From: Bacteroidales bacterium
GTDB lineage: Bacteria > Bacteroidota > Bacteroidia > Bacteroidales > JAGOPY01
Direction of reading: 5' to 3'
Assembly (NCBI GenBank): GCA_017991835.1
Contig: JAGOPY010000002.1
Coordinates: forward strand, 62,001 to 126,000
DNA: 64,000 bases
Shown piece after piece: positions 58,526 through 64,000 of this stretch. Each line of letters opens with the position of its first letter. The first letter of the stretch is position 1. The notes below the pieces were generated by a model. It did no database searches, was not told the origin of the DNA, and worked only from the letters and a program-made list of their open reading frames with translations. Position numbers and translations under genes: made by a program.

Positions 58526-59819
58526 CCATATCACCCCCAGGCACCACTACATCTTCCGTTTTATTTTTGAAGATGTTATGGGTACGGAATTCCGGTTTGT
58601 TTCCGGTATTGATGATTTTCTCCAGGATAAAGGCCCGAAAATAAGTTATTCAAAAGTAAACCCGGGCGGCGGTATCCATTTCCATCCTTATCCCATCCTG
58701 TCGCAGAACGGGATCACTACGCAGGATACGGAGACTTTTTTATGGAAGGGTCTCCCCGTTTTTTTCAAAGTTATCAAACCTTCGGAATGGCCTTTCGACC
58801 CGTTTTCCCTTGCGTTTTACCTGGTCAGCCGGTACGAAGAGTATCTGCCGTTTGAGCCCGACCGGCACGGCAGGTTCCGGCCCGAAGAGAGCCTCGCTTT
58901 CAAAGGCGGTTTCCTCGGTATTCCGCTGGTCGATATGATCGTGAAAGAGCTTAAATCGCTGATCAGCAGCCGTTATCCCGGTTATGCTTTCCCGGTCATG
59001 CCTTTCCGTTTCGTCCCGACGATCGATGTGGATATCGCCTTTGCCCATCGGGGGAAAGGCTGGCTCAGGGCCGCGGGCGCCTGGATCAAACTTTTGCTCC
59101 GGGCCGATTTCCGGCCATTGAAAGAGAGGATAGCCGTTGTTACAGGGAAGATGACGGATCCGTATGATAATTTTGATTTTCACCTGGAAACAGCCGGAAA
59201 ATCGGGCCTTAGTCTTCGTTATTTCATCCTCATCGGGGATTTTGGAAGATATGACCGCAATACATCGTATTCATCATCATCTTTTAAAGAATTATTAAAA
59301 AGATTAAGCCTTACGGCGGATGTCGGGATTCACCCTTCTTACCGCTCCCATCTCCGGAAGGAAATATTTATCAAGGAAAAAAAGAGACTGGAGGAAATTA
59401 CCGGAAATCAGGTCATGGCTTCCCGCTTTCATTTTCTCAGGGTCAGGTTCTCCGGTTCTTTCAGGATTTTAATTGATCAGGGGATTACGGATGATTATTC
59501 GCTGGGCTATTCCACAGTGAACGGTTTCAGGGCGGGCACCTGTACCCCCTTCTTGTTTTATGATATTGATAAAGAAGAGATTACAAAGCTCAGGATCCAT
59601 CCCTTCATTTTTATGGATTCGGCATTTATCGACCAAATGAAAATGTCGCCGGCGGAAGCAACCGGGCAAATAAGGGAACTTGTCAAACGGGTGAAAGAAC
59701 TCGGTGGCGAGGCCATCGGTATCTGGCACAACTATTCCCTTTCCGAAAAAGGGCAATACAAAGGCTGGCAGGAAGTATTCAGGACTACTTTTAAGGAATT
59801 TCAGAACGATAATCGGTGA
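58506..59819 (+). CDS. Polysaccharide-deacetylase-like protein
   Basis: A 437-residue protein related to the polysaccharide deacetylase (NodB, CE4) superfamily with a ~150-residue N-terminal extension of DUF7033 look. FVPTIDVDIAF (about 170) is in the place of the catalytic TxDD motif and DVGIHPSYRSH (about 272) in that of HxxxH, both altered from the consensus. Deacetylation of an N-acetylated glycan is the likely role, but activity is uncertain given these changes. No signal peptide is seen, so it would act in the cytoplasm. It overlaps both neighbours. Confidence 0.75.
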   Translation: MITVYCDHITPRHHYIFRFIFEDVMGTEFRFVSGIDDFLQDKGPKISYSKVNPGGGIHFHPYPILSQNGITTQDTETFLWKGLPVFFKVIKPSEWPFDPFSLAFYLVSRYEEYLPFEPDRHGRFRPEESLAFKGGFLGIPLVDMIVKELKSLISSRYPGYAFPVMPFRFVPTIDVDIAFAHRGKGWLRAAGAWIKLLLRADFRPLKERIAVVTGKMTDPYDNFDFHLETAGKSGLSLRYFILIGDFGRYDRNTSYSSSSFKELLKRLSLTADVGIHPSYRSHLRKEIFIKEKKRLEEITGNQVMASRFHFLRVRFSGSFRILIDQGITDDYSLGYSTVNGFRAGTCTPFLFYDIDKEEITKLRIHPFIFMDSAFIDQMKMSPAEATGQIRELVKRVKELGGEAIGIWHNYSLSEKGQYKGWQEVFRTTFKEFQNDNR

Positions 59820-60751
59820 TCAGGTATATCGACAGAAAAGATATTGACGATGAAAAGTGGAACGCCTGCCTTGAAAGGGCGTTCAACGGAAACCTCTATG
59901 GCAGATCGTGGTTCCTGGATATCGTGGCGGATAACTGGGCCGGGCTGGTTGAAAATGACTATGAACGGAGCTTTCCCCTCGTTTTCCGCCGAAAATTCGG
60001 TTTATCATATATTTATCAGCCTTTCTTTACCCAGCAGCTCGGGCTATTTTCGACAACAAGGCTGGATGCCGGAAAGCTCGAAGAGTTCATCGGGGCTATC
60101 CCTTCCCGCTTCAGAAGGGCCGAAATGAACCTGAATACGCTGAATAACCCTTCCGGAACTCATTATAAGATCATTCCCCAGGTTAACCACGAACTCGACC
60201 TGATCAACAGTTATGAAAAGATAAGGCAGGGTTATTCCGAAAACCTGGTCCGGAACCTTAAAAAAGCGGAGAAAGCGGGTCTTTCGGTCTCCAGGAATAT
60301 CAAGCCCGACGATATCATCGCGTTGTTCAGGCAAAACCGGGGGAAGGATATCGGCCACCTGGGCGATACGGACTATATGAGGCTGAAACGGATCGCCTAT
60401 ACCTGCATGTACAAGGGAATGGCTGGGATACAGGGCGTTTACGACGACCGCAACCAGCTCGTAGCCGGCGCTTTCTTTATCCGGAGCCATAACAAAGCTG
60501 TTTTCCTCTTCTCAGGCCTTTCTGACGAGGGCCGCAAATCGGGAGCGATGCCTTTCCTGATCGATGCCTACCTCAGGCACAACGCCGGAAAGCACCTGAC
60601 CTTCGATTTCGACGGTTCCAACGACGCTGACCTCGCTCGATTCTATAAAAGCTTCGGTTCCAGGGAAGTACATTATCAGCGGGTGATTATCGACCGGATG
60701 CCGGCATTATTAAAAATTGGTGTTTATCTTTACAAAAAAATAAAGGCATGA
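59816..60751 (+). CDS. FemAB-like GNAT-fold acyl/aminoacyl-transferase
   Basis: A 311-residue protein with a double GNAT fold of the FemAB/MprF-like type. [16 protein letters not shown] near residue 140 is the characteristic Fem helix, and the C-terminal half carries [18 protein letters not shown]. Fem proteins add amino acids to peptidoglycan or similar acceptors. With the ligase and carrier protein in the operon, an aminoacyl-carrier rather than aminoacyl-tRNA donor is conceivable. Start codon GTG overlaps the upstream stop by 4 bp. Confidence 0.8.
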   Translation: MIRYIDRKDIDDEKWNACLERAFNGNLYGRSWFLDIVADNWAGLVENDYERSFPLVFRRKFGLSYIYQPFFTQQLGLFSTTRLDAGKLEEFIGAIPSRFRRAEMNLNTLNNPSGTHYKIIPQVNHELDLINSYEKIRQGYSENLVRNLKKAEKAGLSVSRNIKPDDIIALFRQNRGKDIGHLGDTDYMRLKRIAYTCMYKGMAGIQGVYDDRNQLVAGAFFIRSHNKAVFLFSGLSDEGRKSGAMPFLIDAYLRHNAGKHLTFDFDGSNDADLARFYKSFGSREVHYQRVIIDRMPALLKIGVYLYKKIKA

Positions 60752-61989
60752 ACCTCCTCATCCGGGAAAACATCAGGATTTCGGTCGAATCGATCCGCAG
60801 CCATATGCTCCGGACCATCCTCACCATTACCATCATCGCTTTCGGGATCATGGCGCTGATCGGGATCCTGACGGCTATCGATGCCATCAAATACTTCCTG
60901 AACGACAACTTCATGATGATGGGGGCCAACACCTTTTCGATCCGCAACCGGGAGATGATGATCCAGATCGGGGGTCGAAGCAATGACCCCAAGCGGTATA
61001 AAAGGATCACTTTCGACCAGGCCATGCAGTTTAAAGAGGATTTTGATTTCCCTGCCCACGTCTCCATATCCGCTTTTGCCTCTCATACCGGCACACTCAA
61101 ATACAAGTCGGAGAAGACCAATCCGAACGTAGCCGTTTTGGGAACCGATGAAAACTATATCATTACCGCAGGGCAGGAGATCGTCAAGGGGCGGAATTTC
61201 AATCCGAATGAGGTCTATTTTGGCGCCCACGTGGTGATCATCGGGAGCGAGGTGGAGAAGGATATTTTTAAGAACAAGGAAGATCCTGTGGGAAAGATCA
61301 TATCGGTAGGGCCCGGCAAGTACCAGGTGATCGGCGTGCTGAAGGAGAAAGGCTCCAGCATGGGCTTTTCGGGCGACCGGCAGGTGCTTCTTCCTCTGAC
61401 CAATGTCGACCAGTACTTTCCCCGCCCCAATCGGTCATACGGTATCGATGTTTCGACCATTGACCCGCTTCAGATGGATCAGTGCATCGGTGAGGCCACC
61501 GGCCTGTTCCGGATCATCCGGGGCGACCGGGTGGGAGAGGAGCAGACCTTCGATATCGAGCGGAGCGACTCGCTGGCCGCCATGCTGACGGAAAACATCA
61601 AATACGTGACGATGGCGGCCACGTTCATCGGGCTGATCACGCTGCTGGGCGCCGCTATCGGCTTAATGAACATCATGCTCGTATCGGTCACGGAACGGAC
61701 CCTCGAGATAGGCATCCGAAAGGCAATGGGCGCCACGCAGCGGACCATCCGCAACCAGTTCCTGGCAGAAGCCATTGTAATCGCTCAAATGGGAGGTATC
61801 CTCGGGATCATTTTCGGCATCGCCATCGGCAACACCCTGTCGCTCATCATGAAGACCAGCTTCATCATCCCCTGGCTCTGGATATTGCTCGGCGTCACGC
61901 TTTGTTTCATCGTCGCCCTGGCCTCGGGAATCATCCCCGCCAACAAAGCGGCAAAACTCGACCCGATCGAATCGCTGCGCTACGAGTGA
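60748..61989 (+). CDS. MacB/FtsX-type ABC transporter permease
   Basis: A 413-residue permease. An N-terminal membrane segment (about 20-45), a MacB-type periplasmic domain, and three C-terminal membrane segments with [19 protein letters not shown] and [13 protein letters not shown] (FtsX signature) are present. It is last in the eight-gene operon (4-bp overlap), but no ATP-binding subunit or membrane-fusion protein gene is adjacent. It could work with an ATPase encoded elsewhere to export or sense an envelope product. Confidence 0.9.
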   Translation: MNLLIRENIRISVESIRSHMLRTILTITIIAFGIMALIGILTAIDAIKYFLNDNFMMMGANTFSIRNREMMIQIGGRSNDPKRYKRITFDQAMQFKEDFDFPAHVSISAFASHTGTLKYKSEKTNPNVAVLGTDENYIITAGQEIVKGRNFNPNEVYFGAHVVIIGSEVEKDIFKNKEDPVGKIISVGPGKYQVIGVLKEKGSSMGFSGDRQVLLPLTNVDQYFPRPNRSYGIDVSTIDPLQMDQCIGEATGLFRIIRGDRVGEEQTFDIERSDSLAAMLTENIKYVTMAATFIGLITLLGAAIGLMNIMLVSVTERTLEIGIRKAMGATQRTIRNQFLAEAIVIAQMGGILGIIFGIAIGNTLSLIMKTSFIIPWLWILLGVTLCFIVALASGIIPANKAAKLDPIESLRYE

Positions 61990-62053
61990 GCGGTGAAGGG
62001 TGAAGAGTGAACGGTGAGCAGTGAAGTGTGAACGGTGAACGGTGAATGGTGCT
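61990..62053. repeat. Degenerate heptamer array between convergent genes
   Basis: About nine imperfect units on GTGAACG/GTGAAGG. No CRISPR-like spacers. Similar in character, not sequence, to the tccattg words of the island arms. It fills the gap behind the ABC permease stop codon. Confidence 0.7.
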
Positions 62054-62055
62054 GT

Positions 62056-63669
62056 TCAATGTGAAATAATGAATTTAGCTGAACCCAGTATGCCAGTTTC
62101 ATTCCTGACAACAACCAGGTATATCCCAGCCGGCAGCCCGGAGACATCGATTTGAGAGCCTGTCCCCGCATCAGTGGGGACCTGCCGGAAACGGGGGATG
62201 GGGGCTAAACGCCCAAAAATATCATAGAGATCCATTGAATAATCCCGTCCCGAATTTAAAATTGAGAATTTAAAATTCAAAATTTCCGAACAGGGATTCG
62301 GCCACACCTCCAACTCTCCACGCATCCATGCCTCCCCGCCTCCGGTTTCATCGATCCAAACCGTAGAGTCGCAACCCGGTTCGGCGCAACCGGCGCTGTC
62401 GAGCTTCAGTACCCACATTCGCTGGACCGCATCCGGGCCGGGTTCTGCCCGCGATGATTCGCCGCAGGCTATCAGGCCATGATCGCTGGTTTCGTAAACA
62501 TCGTATAAATAATCGAGGATCGATGGTTCCTGGTAATGCCTGTAATCCCTGTACCAGATGCTGTCGCCGTATTGGTTGATCTTGAAAAGCCACCCCTGCA
62601 TCGGCCCGGTGAGGGTATCGGAATTGGCATATCCGACGGCTACGAAGCTCCCGTCGTGCAGGGTGATGATATTCCGGAGCATATTGAGCTGGTAGGGTTT
62701 GCCGTATAATTTTTCCCAGATTGTATCGCCGTTCTGGTCGTATTTGATGAATTTAATTTTACAATACGAATAGGGTACGGGGTAGGGAGGACCCTGGGAC
62801 ACGGCATGGGCATACCCGAAAACAAAATTCCCATCCGGGGCAATGGTTACACTGCCATATCCATCCATGTATTCCGGATGTCCCAATGTTCGCTGCCATT
62901 CTATCGTTCCAAAGCTATCGGCTTTTAATAATAATGCATCACCTGAATAACCATCTTCAGGCAAATAAGTATATCCTGAGATAATATAAGATGTTAAACC
63001 AGAAGGTAAGACTTTGAATCCTTTATCAGCATAACTATTACCAAAGAATGAACGCCATATCTCATTACCTAGGCTATCGGTCCTGATCAGAACACCATCT
63101 GGATAAGCATCTAAATAGTCATCCTGTCCAGTACATATAAATCCTTTATCATGAAGCTGCCGGCAATGATCAATTATTAATTGATTACCTAAATGACTTG
63201 GCAATAATTGTGTCCAAACAGTATCACCTGTGATATTAATTTTTCGTAAATGACCCATTAATCCAGCCGTGCCTCCATCAAAGAAACAACTATTTCCTAT
63301 ATAGTGAAACGATGATTCATGTCCAGGATAATGATCGGTGTTATTTCTTCTGAATTCTTTCCAATAAATAAGACTTCCATCGAGGTTAAGTCTAAAAGTA
63401 ACGATTGTTTTATAATTTGATATACTGTCTAGACTCATTCCGCATCCATAAAATGAATTTTCAAATTCAACAATGCTTTTACATATAGATGGATCGTTTT
63501 TGTCAAGCAAGATGTTGAAATAATTATACGCATCTACTTGACTTAGGGCATAGGAAGGAAATAGATTCAATAGAAATAAAACAAAAATATCTATTGAAAG
63601 TAAAGCTTTCTTATGGTGACCAAAAAAGTGACATTTGGTGTCTATTCTATTTTTAGCATCTTTACACAT
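62056..63669 (-). CDS. T9SS-sorted secreted protein with beta-propeller-like repeats
   Basis: A 537-residue exported protein. After a long n-region, a hydrophobic signal (about residues 22-44, ending ALSQ) precedes repeated WxxxxG-type segments (TDSLGNEIWRSFFG, KADSFGTIEWQRTLG, KYDQNGDTIWEKLYG) that suggest a seven-bladed beta-propeller. A type A T9SS sorting domain ends the protein (EVWPNPCSEIL, then AGIYLVVVRN). The sorting domain holds two unusual inserts encoded by repeat-like DNA (62145-62200 and 62250-62285). It overlaps the upstream gene by 28 bp. The function is unknown. Confidence 0.8.
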   Translation of the reverse strand: MCKDAKNRIDTKCHFFGHHKKALLSIDIFVLFLLNLFPSYALSQVDAYNYFNILLDKNDPSICKSIVEFENSFYGCGMSLDSISNYKTIVTFRLNLDGSLIYWKEFRRNNTDHYPGHESSFHYIGNSCFFDGGTAGLMGHLRKINITGDTVWTQLLPSHLGNQLIIDHCRQLHDKGFICTGQDDYLDAYPDGVLIRTDSLGNEIWRSFFGNSYADKGFKVLPSGLTSYIISGYTYLPEDGYSGDALLLKADSFGTIEWQRTLGHPEYMDGYGSVTIAPDGNFVFGYAHAVSQGPPYPVPYSYCKIKFIKYDQNGDTIWEKLYGKPYQLNMLRNIITLHDGSFVAVGYANSDTLTGPMQGWLFKINQYGDSIWYRDYRHYQEPSILDYLYDVYETSDHGLIACGESSRAEPGPDAVQRMWVLKLDSAGCAEPGCDSTVWIDETGGGEAWMRGELEVWPNPCSEILNFKFSILNSGRDYSMDLYDIFGRLAPIPRFRQVPTDAGTGSQIDVSGLPAGIYLVVVRNETGILGSAKFIISH

Positions 63670-64000
63670 TTCTCAATCATATTATTATCCAACAGATTGC
63701 AAAAATATATGCCATTAGGCAACATTTCAGTTCCAATAATAAATTTGTTCTGACCACATTGAAGTCTAATTTCCTGAACATGAGCTCCTTTAGAATCATA
63801 TATACACAATGATGCATTTTGCTGGTCGATCGGAACCAGATATTCAATTGTAAAATAATTCTTACTTGGATTTGGATAAATATTTAAAAAATATTCGGTC
63901 AAAAATTCAGTTGCAGATTTATTATTTTTAATTACCGAGGATTTATAACAAGTATCTGCAAAAAGAATTGGTTCATTATAAGTTAGAGAATCCCAAACTT
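63642..64000 (-). CDS. T9SS-sorted protein, C-terminal part only (cut by window edge)
   Basis: The reading frame is open from the window edge to the stop at 63642; the N-terminal part lies outside. What is visible (about 119 residues) is a type A T9SS sorting domain: NIYPNPSKNYFTIEY, CIYDSKGAHV, and GIYFCNLLDN with KMLKIE at the end. It marks export to the cell surface. Its stop overlaps the start of the next gene by 28 bp, so both are probably co-transcribed. The catalytic or binding part cannot be seen. Confidence 0.8.
   Translation of the reverse strand, partial: VWDSLTYNEPILFADTCYKSSVIKNNKSATEFLTEYFLNIYPNPSKNYFTIEYLVPIDQQNASLCIYDSKGAHVQEIRLQCGQNKFIIGTEMLPNGIYFCNLLDNNMIEKCVKMLKIE

Noticed and set aside
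61990..62053. CRISPR or phage attachment site considered for the heptamer array
   Set aside because: Units are 7 bp without spacers, and no integrase or duplicated gene end is nearby.

Overview
The window comes from a member of the Bacteroidota, most likely Bacteroidales or a close marine or anaerobic relative. The evidence is SusC/SusD and other TonB-dependent receptors with carboxypeptidase-like N-terminal domains, type IX secretion (T9SS) sorting tails, FISUMP and DUF4421 proteins, a TamL-like lipoprotein barrel, and repeated promoter -7 elements of the Bacteroidetes form TAnnTTTG. I cannot place it to genus.

Layout. 1-7666: a three-gene operon of exported glycosidases (GH2 beta-galactosidase, GH20 hexosaminidase lipoprotein, unassigned TIM-barrel protein). 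7679-8712: an HD-domain protein and a small DUF559 endonuclease bracketed by GC-rich hairpin repeats. 8914-19333: a visibly AT-rich defence island enclosed by two inverted copies of a ~280-bp composite repeat. It carries an SspBCD-like DNA phosphorothioation cassette (DUF4007, large P-loop ATPase, PAPS-reductase-like sulfurtransferase), then a DUF262 protein without the usual C-terminal nuclease, a SIR2 protein, and a convergent GHKL/HSP90-like ATPase. No SspA cysteine desulfurase is present. 19334-26478: a CorC/CNNM-type membrane protein, an N-acetylhexosamine salvage set (MFS transporter, nucleotidyltransferase, sugar 1-kinase), and a copper P-type ATPase with a small metallochaperone.

27308-43430: a SusC/SusD pair, pyruvate kinase, a TonB-dependent receptor with a T9SS-sorted partner, a DUF4421 protein, a sulfotransferase, a methyltransferase, a TamL-like barrel and a lysophosphatidate-type acyltransferase. 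43863-49160: a giant secreted protein of 17 FN3-like repeats with a FISUMP C-terminus. 49299-54073: tRNA-Val(UAC), an M16 peptidase and dnaX. 54212-61989: eight tightly coupled genes (alpha-toroid protein, AMP-ligase, acyl carrier protein, GNAT, AAC(3)-like acyltransferase, polysaccharide-deacetylase-like protein, FemAB-like protein, ABC permease) that look like an envelope glycan or small-molecule modification pathway. 62056-64000: two T9SS-sorted proteins, the second cut by the window edge.

The most interesting part is the island. It looks like a phosphorothioate-based anti-phage system in which the known sensor-nuclease (SspE) has been reduced to its sensing domain and placed beside a SIR2 (probable NADase) effector. 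Function and novelty are inferred from sequence alone; no database search was possible.
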